Shown: positions 1 to 9,915 of the stretch, piece after piece
How positions within the stretch are numbered: position 1 is the first letter of the stretch
How the letters are laid out: the number at the start of each line of letters is the position of its first letter
Notes under the pieces: model-generated
The model's input: the letters and a program-made list of their open reading frames with translations, nothing else
What the model was told of the DNA's origin: nothing
Databases searched by the model: none
From: Flavobacterium aurantiibacter
GTDB lineage: Bacteria > Bacteroidota > Bacteroidia > Flavobacteriales > Flavobacteriaceae
Direction of reading: 5' to 3'
DNA length: 42,222 bases
Assembly: GCF_002251775.1 (NCBI RefSeq)
Contig: NZ_NOXX01000184.1
Coordinates: 416 to 42,637, forward strand
Program-made: the position numbers and the translations under genes

Positions 1-33
1 CCGTCGGATTTTAGCGTGTTTTTGATTTATTCG

Positions 34-107
34 TGACCTCGGAGGGATTCGAACCCCCAACCCTCAGAGCCGAAATCTGATATTCTATCCAGTTGAACTA
101 CGAGGCC
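34..107 (-). tRNA. tRNA-Arg (anticodon TCG)
   Basis: The reverse strand folds as a complete cloverleaf. The 7-bp acceptor stem pairs GGCCTCG with CGAGGTC (one G-T pair), the anticodon stem TCAGA/TCTGA encloses loop TTTCGGC, and the T arm contains GGTTCGAATCC-type sequence. The anticodon TCG lies at 71-73 and reads CGN arginine codons. The discriminator base is A and no CCA is encoded, so CCA must be added after transcription. It lies 35 bp downstream of the yqeY-like gene on the same strand but has its own promoter-like element. Confidence 0.95.
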
Positions 108-124
108 GCCTTATGTAAGGAGTG

Positions 125-154
125 CAAAACTATAAAAAAGAACTACGCACCCAA
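125..154 (-). promoter_or_regulatory. Promoter of tRNA-Arg
   Basis: On the minus strand a TTG (154-152) is followed after 19 bp by TAGTTTTG (132-125). This matches the Bacteroidota sigma pattern TTG-N17..23-TAnnTTTG. The predicted start lies about 10 bp before the tRNA 5' end. The -33 half overlaps the 3' end of the yqeY-like gene. Confidence 0.6.
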
Positions 155-595
155 GTGTTTTTTAACAAGACTTGAAACTAATTTACCGTCGGCCTGACCC
201 GATAAAGCTGCCGTAACTAATCCCATCGCTTTACCCATATTTGCCATACCTGTAAGTCCGTTTTCATCTAAAATGGCTTTCACGCGCGCATCCACATCTT
301 CTTCAGTTAATTGCTGCGGCAAAAATCGCTCAATCACTTTTATTTGCTCTAATTCAGGCGCTGCCAAATCAGCACGTCCCTGCTCGGTGTAAATACTAGC
401 ACTGTCTTTACGTTGCTTAACCAAACGCTGCAACAATTTTATCTCTTCAGACGGATCCAAATCCTCTTTTGCACCCGATTCGGTTTGGGCCAATAACAAA
501 GCCGATTTGATAGCACGTAAAGCCTCTAAAGCAACCGTATCTTTAGCTTTCATGGCTGTTTTTAACTCTTCTGTAATTTGTGCCGCTAAACTCAT
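143..595 (-). CDS. GatB/YqeY domain protein
   Basis: A 150-residue protein of the YqeY family, related to the tail domain of the amidotransferase subunit GatB that contacts tRNA. The stand-alone family has no firmly established role. The N-terminal helical half contains the family pattern with AKDTVALEALRAIKSA, and the C-terminal half ends in the typical GKAMG...GKLVSSLVKKHL. Length and ends match the family. The ATG at 595-593 is preceded by a good TACCTTTG promoter element, so the start is secure. It is probably a single-gene unit, separated from ftsZ by that operon's terminator. YqeY-like genes are common next to ftsZ in Bacteroidota. Confidence 0.9.
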   Translation of the reverse strand: MSLAAQITEELKTAMKAKDTVALEALRAIKSALLLAQTESGAKEDLDPSEEIKLLQRLVKQRKDSASIYTEQGRADLAAPELEQIKVIERFLPQQLTEEDVDARVKAILDENGLTGMANMGKAMGLVTAALSGQADGKLVSSLVKKHLGA

Positions 596-614
596 GATTT
601 CTAAATTTGAAGTG

Positions 615-622
615 CAAAGGTA
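615..622 (-). promoter_or_regulatory. -7 element of the yqeY-like gene
   Basis: TACCTTTG on the minus strand matches TAnnTTTG exactly and lies 20 bp upstream of the ATG. No convincing TTG was found at the -33 distance, so only the -7 half is called. Confidence 0.5.
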
Positions 623-659
623 CGCAAACTAACGCGCGTTTTAAAACCTGAAAATCCAT

Positions 660-686
660 AAAAAAACCCGAAGTTTCCTCCGGGTT
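660..686 (-). terminator. Rho-independent terminator of the dcw operon
   Basis: Reading the minus strand, AACCCGGAG and CTTCGGGTT form a 9-bp stem (one G-T pair) closed by a GAAA tetraloop. Seven T residues follow directly. It begins 24 bp after the ftsZ stop and separates the operon from the yqeY-like gene. Confidence 0.9.
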
Positions 687-710
687 CGCTATTAATAATT
701 ATAAACGTAC

Positions 711-2696
711 TTAATCTACATTGTCGTGTAAAAACGAATTGTTTGAACGCAGCTGTATATCGTTATTGCTATCAATTCCCAACGAAGTACGCGACGCGCT
801 GTTCGTATTTGGTCCTTGCGTTAAGTCAATACCTGATCTTTTGTATGCCGGCTCACGCTCTAATTCGTCAATACGCGCACTATTGCTGTGAAACTTGTAA
901 TTAAACTCTTTCAATTTTCTACGACGTTCTTCCGCTTTCAGTCGATTCACTTCCTCCAAACTCATGTCGGTCGGATTGATATCAACAGGTGCTGAATGGC
1001 TCGTAACAGTTGGCGTTTGAATAGACGCTGCAGGAGTTTCTACTTGTTTTAAAGTAATGTTTAATTCTGCCGGAATTTGCTCTTCTACTTTAGCTTGTGG
1101 CTGACTCTGAAGCAGGCTATTCTCAAATTCCATATACTCTTCCAACGAATGTACAATCACTCCGTTTGAAGTAACATCTGTTACAGGGACTACTTCTAAA
1201 GCTTCTACCACTTTAATTTCTTTTGTTTCCTGAGGTAAATCAAAAAGTAAGGTAGGCGCTTCCGTTTTTTCTGGCTGCGTTAACGGTAAGTCAAACGACA
1301 AAGAGATCTGCTCTTTTTCAACGCTTGCAACAGGTTTTTCTGTTACAACTTGCGTGGGTGTAAAGAAGAAATCCTGCTCGGCTAATGGAGAAACAATTTC
1401 GAATGTTACATCGATATTTCGGATAAACTCTGTCGTAGCTATTAGTAAATCCGACTGTGGTGTTTCTACTACTGGAGCAGCTGGCGTTACAATCTCGGGT
1501 GTAAACTCCACTGCAGCAGTTACATCTTTAATCGGTTCTTCAACCAACTCGTCATCTAAATTAAAAACGACTTTCGATTCAGCAACAACAGGAGTTTCAA
1601 TCACAGGCGTTGGCAAAACGTAACCTGGTGTTAATTGCTGTGTTAGTTTTTGCTCGTCTTCTAAAGTGTGAATAATCCGATTTGGAGCGGTATTCACGAT
1701 TTCACTTTGTTGATCGGCATTAAAACCTGTAGCAATAATGGTTACAGAAATAGCTTCGCCTAATTTCTCATCGTCGCCCACACCCATAATGATGTTGGCA
1801 TTTCCACCTGCTTCTGCTTGGATGTGCTCGTTAATTTCACCGATTTCATCCATGGTAATCTCGTCGGTACCCGAAACGATAAGCAACAAAACGTTTTTTG
1901 CACCCGTAATTTTATTGTCGTTTAGCAAAGGAGAATCCAAAGCGTTAATGATGGCTTCTTTCGCACGGTTTTCGCCACTAGTTGTAGCCGAACCCATGAT
2001 CGCTGTTCCGCTATTCGACAAAACCGTTTTCGCATCTTTTAAGTCGATGTTTTGTGTATAGTGGTGCGTAATTACTTCTGCAATACCTCTTGAAGCGGTT
2101 GCTAAAACTTCATCTGCTTTGGAAAATCCGGCTTTAAAACCAAGATTTCCGTAAACTTCGCGCAGTTTATTGTTGTTGATTACGATAAGCGAATCTACCT
2201 GCTTGCGCAAACGTTCTACACCCGCAAGTGCTTGTTCGTGACGAACTTTACCTTCAAACTGAAACGGAATGGTTACAATTCCCACAGTAAGGATATCGCG
2301 TTCTTTAGACAATTTTGCAATTACTGGAGCAGCACCGGTTCCTGTACCGCCACCCATACCGGCAGTAATGAAAACCATTTTGGTGTTGCTGTCGAGCATT
2401 TTCTCGATTTCGTTAACGCTTTCTATAGCCGCTTGCTGTCCGATTTCCGGATTTGCTCCTGCGCCTAAACCTTCTGTTAATGTTACGCCTAACTGAATTT
2501 TGTTGGGCACCGGGCTATTTTGTAAAGCTTGCGAATCAGTGTTACACACAATAAAATCGACGCCTTTGATGCCCTGTCTAAACATGTGGTTGATGGCATT
2601 GCTTCCGCCGCCGCCTACGCCGATAACTTTAATTACGTTTGATTGATTTTTTGGTAAATCAAACGCGATACTTCCAAAATCTGAGTTGCTTTCCAT
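711..2696 (-). CDS. ftsZ: Cell division GTPase FtsZ
   Basis: Tubulin homologue that polymerises into the cytokinetic ring at midcell. The GTPase core spans about residues 18-330. The tubulin signature GGGTGTG is at 115-121 and the T7-loop NxDxxD (N216, D218, D221), which completes the GTP hydrolysis site of the neighbouring subunit, is intact. The remaining 330 or so residues are a low-complexity linker rich in Pro, Val, Thr and Glu, followed by a conserved-looking tail (about 595-661) ending FLHDNVD. At 661 residues it is far longer than the roughly 380-400 of E. coli or B. subtilis FtsZ, a length usual in flavobacteria. Last gene of the operon, 28 bp after ftsA, followed by a terminator. 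Confidence 0.98.
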   Translation of the reverse strand: MESNSDFGSIAFDLPKNQSNVIKVIGVGGGGSNAINHMFRQGIKGVDFIVCNTDSQALQNSPVPNKIQLGVTLTEGLGAGANPEIGQQAAIESVNEIEKMLDSNTKMVFITAGMGGGTGTGAAPVIAKLSKERDILTVGIVTIPFQFEGKVRHEQALAGVERLRKQVDSLIVINNNKLREVYGNLGFKAGFSKADEVLATASRGIAEVITHHYTQNIDLKDAKTVLSNSGTAIMGSATTSGENRAKEAIINALDSPLLNDNKITGAKNVLLLIVSGTDEITMDEIGEINEHIQAEAGGNANIIMGVGDDEKLGEAISVTIIATGFNADQQSEIVNTAPNRIIHTLEDEQKLTQQLTPGYVLPTPVIETPVVAESKVVFNLDDELVEEPIKDVTAAVEFTPEIVTPAAPVVETPQSDLLIATTEFIRNIDVTFEIVSPLAEQDFFFTPTQVVTEKPVASVEKEQISLSFDLPLTQPEKTEAPTLLFDLPQETKEIKVVEALEVVPVTDVTSNGVIVHSLEEYMEFENSLLQSQPQAKVEEQIPAELNITLKQVETPAASIQTPTVTSHSAPVDINPTDMSLEEVNRLKAEERRRKLKEFNYKFHSNSARIDELEREPAYKRSGIDLTQGPNTNSASRTSLGIDSNNDIQLRSNNSFLHDNVD

Positions 2697-2724
2697 ATTA
2701 TGGGTATTTTACTGATCTAAATTA

Positions 2725-4107
2725 TTATTCTGCATTCTCAAGGAAATCCTTGATTTTCTCTACATATCTGTCGAAAAACGACTTTTTCATTTTGCCTTCT
2801 GTTGAATTGGCCGACTTCGGTTCCATCGGTGTTTCTTCAATAGCAACTGTCTCGGCTGGAGCAACTGCAACAGGTTCTGTCTCAACAACAGGCTCTGGCT
2901 TTGGCGTTGAAACAACTTCCGGGGCAAACTTCACAGCTGATTGTGTTTGGTTGCGAATGGAATTCATAACCAAACCTACAGCAGTAGCGTAAAGTGGCGA
3001 AGATATTTCCTCGTCTGAATCGCCTGCTAAATGCTCGTTCGGATAACCGATACGCGTATCCATACCCGTGATGTATTCCACCAATTGCTTGATGTGCTTG
3101 AGTTGCGCACCACCACCCGTTAAAACGATACCGGCGATGAGTTTCTTACGTGGACTCTCATGCCCGTAGGCTTTAATTTCTGCGAAAACTTGCTCGATAA
3201 TTTCAACAACACGCGCATTGATGATCTTCGACAAGTTTTTCAACGATATTTCTTTAGGTTCGCGATTTCTCAATCCAGGAATCGAAACAATTTCGTTGTC
3301 TTTATTTTCTCCAGGCCAAGCCGAACCAAATTTTACTTTTAGTAATTCTGCCTGCTTTTCGATGATTGAACATCCTTCTTTTATATCATCGGTTATTACA
3401 TTTCCTCCGAAAGGAATAACAGCTGTATGGCGAATGATTCCGTCTTTGAAAATAGCCAAATCGGTAGTTCCACCACCAATGTCGATTAACGCAACACCGG
3501 CTTCCTTCTCTTCCTGACTTAAAACTGCATCAGCCGAAGCTAAAGGCTCGAGAGTTAATCCAGACAACTGAATTCCGCTGCTTTGGATGCATCTGCCTAC
3601 GTTTCGAATGCTTGCCGCCTGACCTACAACCACGTGAAAATTTGATTCCACACGACCACCCGACATACCGACTGGCTCTTTGATGTTGGCTTCACCATCG
3701 ATTTTAAAATCTTGTGGCAGTACGTGAATAATTTCTTCGCCGGGCAACATTGCTAGTTTGTGAACCTGTGCAATTAATTGTTCGATGTCCTGATCGCCAA
3801 TTACTTCTTCTGGATTCGGGCGACTAATGTAATCGCTGTGTTGTAAAGAACGAATGTGCTGACCCGCAATACCAACCACTACATCTTTGATTTTGTAGCC
3901 AGATACACTTTCAGCTTCGGCAACAGCTTGTTGAATAGATTGAATGGTTTGGGTAATGTTATTTACTACACCACGTGCAACGCCCAAACTTTTCGACTTC
4001 CCTACTCCGAGAATCTCAAGCTTTCCGTACATATTGCGCTTGCCAATCATGGCTACAATCTTGGTTGTACCGATATCTAAACCAACCGCTATTTTTTCGT
4101 TACTCAT
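2725..4107 (-). CDS. ftsA: Cell division protein FtsA
   Basis: Actin-like ATPase that tethers FtsZ filaments to the inner membrane and recruits later division proteins. The N-terminal phosphate-1 loop LDIGTTK is at residues 9-15, and the phosphate-2 motif IDIGGGTTDLAIF lies near residues 208-220. A proline- and glutamate-rich linker (about 395-440) leads to a C-terminal amphipathic segment, FFDRYVEKIKDFLENAE, which fits the membrane-targeting helix. The 460-residue length exceeds E. coli FtsA (about 420) because of that linker. It lies 6 bp after ftsQ and 28 bp before ftsZ. Confidence 0.97.
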   Translation of the reverse strand: MSNEKIAVGLDIGTTKIVAMIGKRNMYGKLEILGVGKSKSLGVARGVVNNITQTIQSIQQAVAEAESVSGYKIKDVVVGIAGQHIRSLQHSDYISRPNPEEVIGDQDIEQLIAQVHKLAMLPGEEIIHVLPQDFKIDGEANIKEPVGMSGGRVESNFHVVVGQAASIRNVGRCIQSSGIQLSGLTLEPLASADAVLSQEEKEAGVALIDIGGGTTDLAIFKDGIIRHTAVIPFGGNVITDDIKEGCSIIEKQAELLKVKFGSAWPGENKDNEIVSIPGLRNREPKEISLKNLSKIINARVVEIIEQVFAEIKAYGHESPRKKLIAGIVLTGGGAQLKHIKQLVEYITGMDTRIGYPNEHLAGDSDEEISSPLYATAVGLVMNSIRNQTQSAVKFAPEVVSTPKPEPVVETEPVAVAPAETVAIEETPMEPKSANSTEGKMKKSFFDRYVEKIKDFLENAE

Positions 4108-4113
4108 AACTAT

Positions 4114-4848
4114 TTATTTTGTGCACACTACTTGTTTTGTAAATCTCAAATTAACGAGCTTGTATTTTTCTAAACTCTTGTCGGCTTCTGCTTTAAAATA
4201 GAAAGCTTTGTAATTGCAGAACTTTCTATGTATGTGCTTTGGCTCACCAAAGTCGATTTTAAAATCATAACTCCGGCTCAACATCAGTAAAGAACCATTT
4301 GGGGCAATTTTTACTCCGATGATGTCTTTCTTTAAAAAAGAATCATCGTTAATGTACTTCAAGACTTCACAAATGTCTTTTGTGTTTTCTTTGGTAATTG
4401 CTCCTGTAACAAGCGGAACACGCGCCGAAGTCAGTTCAGAAAGCGGCATTTTTGTCCCTGCATCGTCAATATAAAAAATCATACCATCGTTTACCCAACG
4501 TGCCACGGGTGCGCGTTGCTCAACTTTAGCTCGTAAAACGCCGTCGATTCCCAGCGAAACTTCTGATTTTTTGATCATTGGATTCGCGTTAAGCGTGTGC
4601 TCCAATTGATTCAAATCTAAATTTTCTTTTGTGTGGCTTCCTGCCTCTCTAATATTTTCTATTAACAATTTATTAACCGTCGTTTTGCTAATAAACTGAT
4701 CTTTTGTCGGTTCGAAAAAAACCAAAGTCTTTGCAATTTGTCGGCTTTTATTGCGGTTTACCGAGAAAGCGTACAAAGCAATCAGTACCAAAAGCATGGC
4801 AAATAATCGGATGTTGTATAGCAGATTTCTCTTTTTACTCGCTTCCAT
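4114..4848 (-). CDS. ftsQ: Cell division protein FtsQ
   Basis: Bitopic membrane protein linking the cytoplasmic and periplasmic parts of the divisome. A short basic N-terminus is followed by one transmembrane helix (about residues 10-26) and a POTRA-like region (about 40-115, including the NPMIKKSEV and LRAKVEQRAPVARW segments). The periplasmic beta domain runs to residue 244. Sequence conservation in the family is low, so the call rests on topology, the POTRA motifs and the position between murC and ftsA. It overlaps the end of murC by 14 bp, which suggests translational coupling. Confidence 0.9.
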   Translation of the reverse strand: MEASKKRNLLYNIRLFAMLLVLIALYAFSVNRNKSRQIAKTLVFFEPTKDQFISKTTVNKLLIENIREAGSHTKENLDLNQLEHTLNANPMIKKSEVSLGIDGVLRAKVEQRAPVARWVNDGMIFYIDDAGTKMPLSELTSARVPLVTGAITKENTKDICEVLKYINDDSFLKKDIIGVKIAPNGSLLMLSRSYDFKIDFGEPKHIHRKFCNYKAFYFKAEADKSLEKYKLVNLRFTKQVVCTK

Positions 4849-6178
4849 GTAACATCTTTTTTATATCACTTACCAAAACACCGATATCGCCTGCACCAAT
4901 CGTTAAAACAATCCGTGCTTTTGACTGGCGTATTGTTTCCAAAATCGCCGATTTTTCGATCAACACTGCCTGTTTGTTTTCCATCTGCGAAAGCAACCAC
5001 GAGCTGGTTATTCCAGCAATAGGCAACTCTCTCGCAGGATAAATTTCCAATAACGCAACTTCATCAAACGCACTTAACGCCTTCGCGAAATCGGCTCCAA
5101 AATCTTGCGTCCGGCTGAACAAATGCGGTTGAAAAATGGCCAAAATACGATCGTTTGGATACAATTCGCGCAAAGCCTGATGCACGGCTGCAATTTCAGT
5201 TGGATGATGTGCGTAATCGTCGATGTAAACACGTTCGTCTGATTTATACACTTGTGAAAATCGGCGTTCAATTCCGCGGAAGCTCTTCAACGCTAGTTTG
5301 ATATCGGCATTAGCAATTCCGTAGGCTTTTGCCATAGCCAAAGCGGTTAAAGCGTTGCTAAGGTTGTGGCGGCCGGGAAGTCCAAATTCTAAATCGCGAA
5401 TTTCCTCTTCAAAATACCGAACATCAAAAACGTAGTTTCCATTTTCGATTCGAATATTTGTTGCGGACACATCGGCGCTTTCGGTGCTCGATATGGTATG
5501 TCCTGCAATGGGAATGCCTTTGGCAACAAATCGTTTATCAGCAGCTACTTTTTCAGCAAACTGATTAAATCCTTCGGCTATATTTTCCGCAGTTCCGTAA
5601 ATATCCAGATGATCGGCATCTACAGAAGTTACACAAAGCAAATCAGGCGAGAGTTTTAAAAAAGAACGATCAAACTCATCGGCTTCCACAACAGTAACAG
5701 TCGTTCCCGTTCCAATTAAATTACTGCCGTATTGCTCAACAATTCCACCAACAAAAGCCGTAACATCAGTCTTTGCTGTGTATAAAATATGACCCAAAAT
5801 AGCGGAAGTTGTGGTTTTACCGTGTGTTCCAGCTACAGCAAAACAAAAGGTGTCTTGCGTTATCAAGCCCAAAACTTCGGCGCGTTTCATGATCTGATAC
5901 TTATGCGTCAGGAAGTAGTTCCATTGCGCATGATCTTTCGGAACAGCGGGCGTTAGCACGACTAAGGTTTCATCGGGATTAAAATCCTGAACGATCCTTA
6001 CATCTTCTGAAAAGCAAATAGCAATTCCGAGTTCTTGTAAACCGGCTGTTATGGCCGAAGGCGTTTTGTCATAGCCCGAAACTTGTTTTCCCAAACGGTG
6101 AAAATATTTTGCTAAAGCCGACATGCCGATGCCGCCAATCCCGAGGAAATAGATGTATTTTATATGTTCTAACTTCAT
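4835..6178 (-). CDS. murC: UDP-N-acetylmuramate--L-alanine ligase MurC
   Basis: Cytoplasmic ATP-dependent ligase that adds L-alanine to UDP-MurNAc, the first amino acid of the peptidoglycan stem. The N-terminal Rossmann domain begins [14 protein letters not shown] (residues 10-23), typical of MurC. The central ATP-binding loop is GTHGKTTT (117-124). The downstream [15 protein letters not shown] and [12 protein letters not shown] segments are the Mur-ligase substrate motifs. At 447 residues it is of normal length. The ATG overlaps the murG stop as ATGA. Confidence 0.97.
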   Translation of the reverse strand: MKLEHIKYIYFLGIGGIGMSALAKYFHRLGKQVSGYDKTPSAITAGLQELGIAICFSEDVRIVQDFNPDETLVVLTPAVPKDHAQWNYFLTHKYQIMKRAEVLGLITQDTFCFAVAGTHGKTTTSAILGHILYTAKTDVTAFVGGIVEQYGSNLIGTGTTVTVVEADEFDRSFLKLSPDLLCVTSVDADHLDIYGTAENIAEGFNQFAEKVAADKRFVAKGIPIAGHTISSTESADVSATNIRIENGNYVFDVRYFEEEIRDLEFGLPGRHNLSNALTALAMAKAYGIANADIKLALKSFRGIERRFSQVYKSDERVYIDDYAHHPTEIAAVHQALRELYPNDRILAIFQPHLFSRTQDFGADFAKALSAFDEVALLEIYPARELPIAGITSSWLLSQMENKQAVLIEKSAILETIRQSKARIVLTIGAGDIGVLVSDIKKMLHGSE

Positions 6179-7272
6179 CTCTTTGGCAGGATTTCAAAAA
6201 TTAAATCGACGATATCTTGGGTAGCTCGTGGCTTTGCCAACTGCTTAATATTTTCTGATAACTGCTTTTGCAAATCGTTGTCGCGGAACAAATTGGAGAA
6301 TGTACTTTCGAATGCTGTTTCGAGTTCGCTTTCGCGGAGCATCAGTGCTGCATTTTTACCAACTAACGACTGTGCATTTTTAGTTTGATGATCTTCGGCA
6401 ACATTCGGACTAGGAATAAAGATTACCGGTTTTCCTACCAAACAAAGCTCGGAAACAGACGAAGCTCCTGCACGAGAAATAATGATGTCGGCATTGTTGT
6501 AGGCTGTTTCCATAGACTCGATAAAAGCCGAAACTATGATTCCGTCGGAGTTATATTTAGTGTATGTACTCTCATAATTTTTACCACATTGCCAGTATAC
6601 GTTAATTCCGAGACTTTTGAAGAGTGGTAGTTGTTTTTCTACCAGTTTATTCACGGCATAGGCACCTAAACTTCCGCCTAAAACCAGTAAGGTAGGTTGG
6701 TTGTTATCAAAGATCTTCGGACTTGTGTTTTCGGAAGCTGCAGCGAGCGACTGCCGTATTGGATTTCCGGTAAGCCGAATCTTATCTTTCGGAAAGAATC
6801 GTTCTAGCTTGTCGTAGGCTACACAAATGACGGCTGCGTATTTCGCCAACCACTTATTGGTAATTCCTGGATATGAATTCTGTTCTTGTAAAACTGTTGG
6901 AATTCCGGCAAAAGCTGCTGCTCGCAATAACGGTCCGCTGGCAAAGCCTCCGGTTCCAATACAAACATCTGGTTTGAATGACTTAACAATACGATAGCTG
7001 TCAATCAACGATTTCAATAATTTTATGGGAAACAATAGGTTGTCGACCGTTAGTTTGCGTTGAATTCCGGCAATCCACAAGCCCTTTATCGGATATCCGG
7101 CTTGCGGGACTTTTTGCATTTCCATTTTATCTCGTGCGCCCACAAAAAGGATATCGGCATCCGGATTTCTGCGACGAATCTCATCGGCAATAGCAATTGC
7201 TGGGAAAATATGGCCGCCCGTTCCGCCGCCACTAACAATTACTTTAAGTTTATGGTTTTGTCCTTTTGTCAT
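6175..7272 (-). CDS. murG: Lipid II synthase MurG
   Basis: Membrane-associated GT-B glycosyltransferase that adds GlcNAc from UDP-GlcNAc to lipid I, giving lipid II. The N-terminal glycine-rich loop [16 protein letters not shown] (about residues 14-29) is diagnostic. The C-terminal donor-site region with [11 protein letters not shown] and a downstream [14 protein letters not shown] is also typical. 365 residues, as expected. It overlaps both neighbours by 4 bp (ATGA junctions), so it is tightly coupled to ftsW and murC. Confidence 0.97.
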   Translation of the reverse strand: MTKGQNHKLKVIVSGGGTGGHIFPAIAIADEIRRRNPDADILFVGARDKMEMQKVPQAGYPIKGLWIAGIQRKLTVDNLLFPIKLLKSLIDSYRIVKSFKPDVCIGTGGFASGPLLRAAAFAGIPTVLQEQNSYPGITNKWLAKYAAVICVAYDKLERFFPKDKIRLTGNPIRQSLAAASENTSPKIFDNNQPTLLVLGGSLGAYAVNKLVEKQLPLFKSLGINVYWQCGKNYESTYTKYNSDGIIVSAFIESMETAYNNADIIISRAGASSVSELCLVGKPVIFIPSPNVAEDHQTKNAQSLVGKNAALMLRESELETAFESTFSNLFRDNDLQKQLSENIKQLAKPRATQDIVDLIFEILPKR

Positions 7273-8576
7273 GATTGAACGGCTTTAGTTTCTGATACCA
7301 CTCCGTTTAGCGCTTCAGCTTCAGCAAGCTGGCGTTCTTCCTCAAGTTGTTTGTCGATTAGTTTTTGTAATGCTGCTTCACGAGCATCGCGTTCGGCTTG
7401 TTCTTCTGCAAATTCCTCTTCTTTTTTCGTTGCACTGAGTATCACGCCGATGGCAAAAAAGGTCATCCAAATCGAACTACCTCCGCTGGAAACCAAGGGT
7501 AAGGTTTGTCCAGTTACCGGCAATAATTGTACAGCAACTCCCATATTGATGAGCGCTTGGAATATGACGGGAAATCCGAGACCAATAATAAGTAACTTCC
7601 CGTAAGTTGATTTTGCTTTATGTGCCGTAATGATGAATCGTAAAAACAGCAACATGTACAGAGACAACACGGCGAGTCCGCCCAGCAAACCGTATTCTTC
7701 TACAATAATCGCAAAGATAAAATCGGATGATGACTGCGGAAGGAAGTTCTTTTGTACACTTTTCCCTGGTCCGAGACCGTATAAACCTCCTGTTGCAATG
7801 GCCGTTTTGGCTTTTTCTATTTGATAATCGTCGTTTTGCGCATCGGTTTTTTCGTCTTCATTTACAAACGATTCGAAACGCTTTTCCCAGGTTGCCACAC
7901 GGTGAAACAATCCGGTTTTAACTTCAGGCTGTGTTTTATTGACAAACTTCCCGACGGCGATAAATAGCGCAAAAGCCGTTACTCCAATTCCAACAACACC
8001 AAACAAATACTTCAGCGGGTAATTCGCGGTAAATGCCAACATGAGCACCATCGCAAAGATTAAAGCCGCCGTGGAAAAGTTGTTCGGTAGAATCAGCATA
8101 AGCGTGACGCCAACGGGTAACCATAAATTAATGAGTGTGCTTTTGAAAGTGAGCGGTTCTTCTCGCTTTCGCGAAAGGTAAAAAGCCACAAACATCATTA
8201 ACATTACAAATGCAGCGGTTGATGGCTGAAAGGTTATGGAAGTTCCGGGTATGCGAAGCCAACGTGTAGCTGAACCTTGTTCGACACCAATAAAATAGGT
8301 TGCCGCAATTAGTAACCAACTGAAGGGAAGCAGCAAAATTGCGATTGCTTTAAAGCGATTCACCTGAATTTTCTGCACTTGATACAGTATCCAAAATCCG
8401 AACCCAATATGTACCGCGTGTTTTACAAGGTATCCGAGCGTGTTGCCGGTACCGTGGTTCATGTAGGCCAGATTACTACTGGCACTAAATACAGGCATAA
8501 ACGAAAATAGGGCAAGTAAGGCCACGAACGACCAAATGCCTTTATCTCCTTTTAAACGCTGTATAAACTTAAACAT
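7269..8576 (-). CDS. ftsW: Septal peptidoglycan polymerase FtsW (SEDS family)
   Basis: Multi-spanning SEDS protein that polymerises lipid II into septal glycan together with the transpeptidase FtsI. About ten hydrophobic segments are visible. Family motifs include ATRWLRIPG followed by [27 protein letters not shown], split by position around residues 265-290, and [17 protein letters not shown] around 350-370. The C-terminal 45 residues are a charged Glu/Ala-rich cytoplasmic tail. The start lies 4 bp after the murD stop, and the end overlaps the murG start. Confidence 0.96.
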   Translation of the reverse strand: MFKFIQRLKGDKGIWSFVALLALFSFMPVFSASSNLAYMNHGTGNTLGYLVKHAVHIGFGFWILYQVQKIQVNRFKAIAILLLPFSWLLIAATYFIGVEQGSATRWLRIPGTSITFQPSTAAFVMLMMFVAFYLSRKREEPLTFKSTLINLWLPVGVTLMLILPNNFSTAALIFAMVLMLAFTANYPLKYLFGVVGIGVTAFALFIAVGKFVNKTQPEVKTGLFHRVATWEKRFESFVNEDEKTDAQNDDYQIEKAKTAIATGGLYGLGPGKSVQKNFLPQSSSDFIFAIIVEEYGLLGGLAVLSLYMLLFLRFIITAHKAKSTYGKLLIIGLGFPVIFQALINMGVAVQLLPVTGQTLPLVSSGGSSIWMTFFAIGVILSATKKEEEFAEEQAERDAREAALQKLIDKQLEEERQLAEAEALNGVVSETKAVQS

Positions 8577-8580
8577 AGTA

Positions 8581-9915
8581 TTATAGGTTTTGAACCGCTA
8601 GTTTAAACTGACGTCCACGATCTTCATAGTTTTCAAACAAGTCGAAACTCGCGCAAGCAGGCGAAAGCAAAACGGTATCGCCTTTCTCTGCTATTCTTTG
8701 AGCTGTTCTAACGGCATCTTGCATGGAACCAACTTCTACCATAACATCCACAACATTACCAAATGCATCGATAATTTTGCGATTATCAACACCTAAACAA
8801 ATAATAGCTTTTACCTTTTCGCGTACCAGTGCCATTAGTTCCGTATAATCGTTTCCTTTATCTACACCACCTACAATCCATACGGTTGGCGTTGTCATGC
8901 TGTCTAAAGCAAAGAAGGTTGCATTGACGTTAGTGGCTTTACTATCGTTGATGTATTGAACATTTTGAATTTTAAGTACTTTCTCCAATCGATGTTCCAC
9001 ACCTTGAAAATTCGACAAACTCTCACGAATCGTTTCCTTTCTAATCTTCATAAGCATAGCCACAGAAGTAGCTGCCATGGCATTCTTAACATTGTGTTTG
9101 CCTTCAAGGGCTAGGTGCGCGGTGTCTATAGAAAAATTGTCGTCGTTGAGTTTAAGTTTCATAGTATTCTCGTTTAATGTACCTCCAACAGGCAGTGGTT
9201 TGGTTATAGAAAAAGGTATTTTAGTTGCTTTAGTGTCGATTTTTGAGAGAAACTGCACCAGCGTTTCATCGTCGGCATCGTAAATCAGATAGTCGTTTTC
9301 GCTTTGATTCATTGTTATTCTAAACTTGGAAGCGATGTACGATTCGTACTGATAATTGTACCGATCTAAATGATCTGGCGACAAATTGGTAATGATTGCG
9401 ATGTGTGGTTTGAACGTGTAGCTGTCATCCAACTGAAAACTACTCACTTCCAACACGTAACAGTCGAAATCTTGCTCGGCTACTTGCCAAGCGAAACTCT
9501 TACCGATGTTTCCGCCCAAGCCCACGTGTAAACCTCCGTTTTTCAACAAATGATAAGTTAAAAGTGTGGTTGTAGTTTTGCCGTTTGAACCCGTTATGGC
9601 AATTATAGTCGCGTTTGTGTACGGAATGGCAAACTCTATTTCGGAAACCACCGGTATTTTGCTTTCGCGGATTTTCTGAACAATTGACGCTTTATCGGGA
9701 ATACCCGGACTTTTCATAACCACATGCGCACTAAGGATTTCAGCTTCCGTATGTTGTTGCTGTTCCCAACGAATCCCGTTAAGGTTCAAGATTTCTTGGT
9801 AATGCGGTTTCACGGCGCCGCCATCGGAAAGAAAAACATCAAAACCTTGTTTCTTTCCTAAAATAGCAGTTCCGACACCGCTTTCGCCTCCGCCAAGAAT
9901 AACTAACTTTTTCAT
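8581..9915 (-). CDS. murD: UDP-N-acetylmuramoyl-L-alanine--D-glutamate ligase MurD
   Basis: Cytoplasmic ligase adding D-glutamate to UDP-MurNAc-L-Ala. The protein begins [15 protein letters not shown], the usual MurD N-terminus, and carries the ATP loop GSNGKTTTT. The reading frame stays open to an ATG at 9972, but those extra 19 residues lie inside mraY and are unlike the family. The ATG at 9915 overlaps the mraY stop (TAATG) and gives a normal 444 residues. SNFQGVEHRLE and INDSKATNVNAT are further Mur-ligase motifs. Confidence 0.96.
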   Translation of the reverse strand: MKKLVILGGGESGVGTAILGKKQGFDVFLSDGGAVKPHYQEILNLNGIRWEQQQHTEAEILSAHVVMKSPGIPDKASIVQKIRESKIPVVSEIEFAIPYTNATIIAITGSNGKTTTTLLTYHLLKNGGLHVGLGGNIGKSFAWQVAEQDFDCYVLEVSSFQLDDSYTFKPHIAIITNLSPDHLDRYNYQYESYIASKFRITMNQSENDYLIYDADDETLVQFLSKIDTKATKIPFSITKPLPVGGTLNENTMKLKLNDDNFSIDTAHLALEGKHNVKNAMAATSVAMLMKIRKETIRESLSNFQGVEHRLEKVLKIQNVQYINDSKATNVNATFFALDSMTTPTVWIVGGVDKGNDYTELMALVREKVKAIICLGVDNRKIIDAFGNVVDVMVEVGSMQDAVRTAQRIAEKGDTVLLSPACASFDLFENYEDRGRQFKLAVQNL

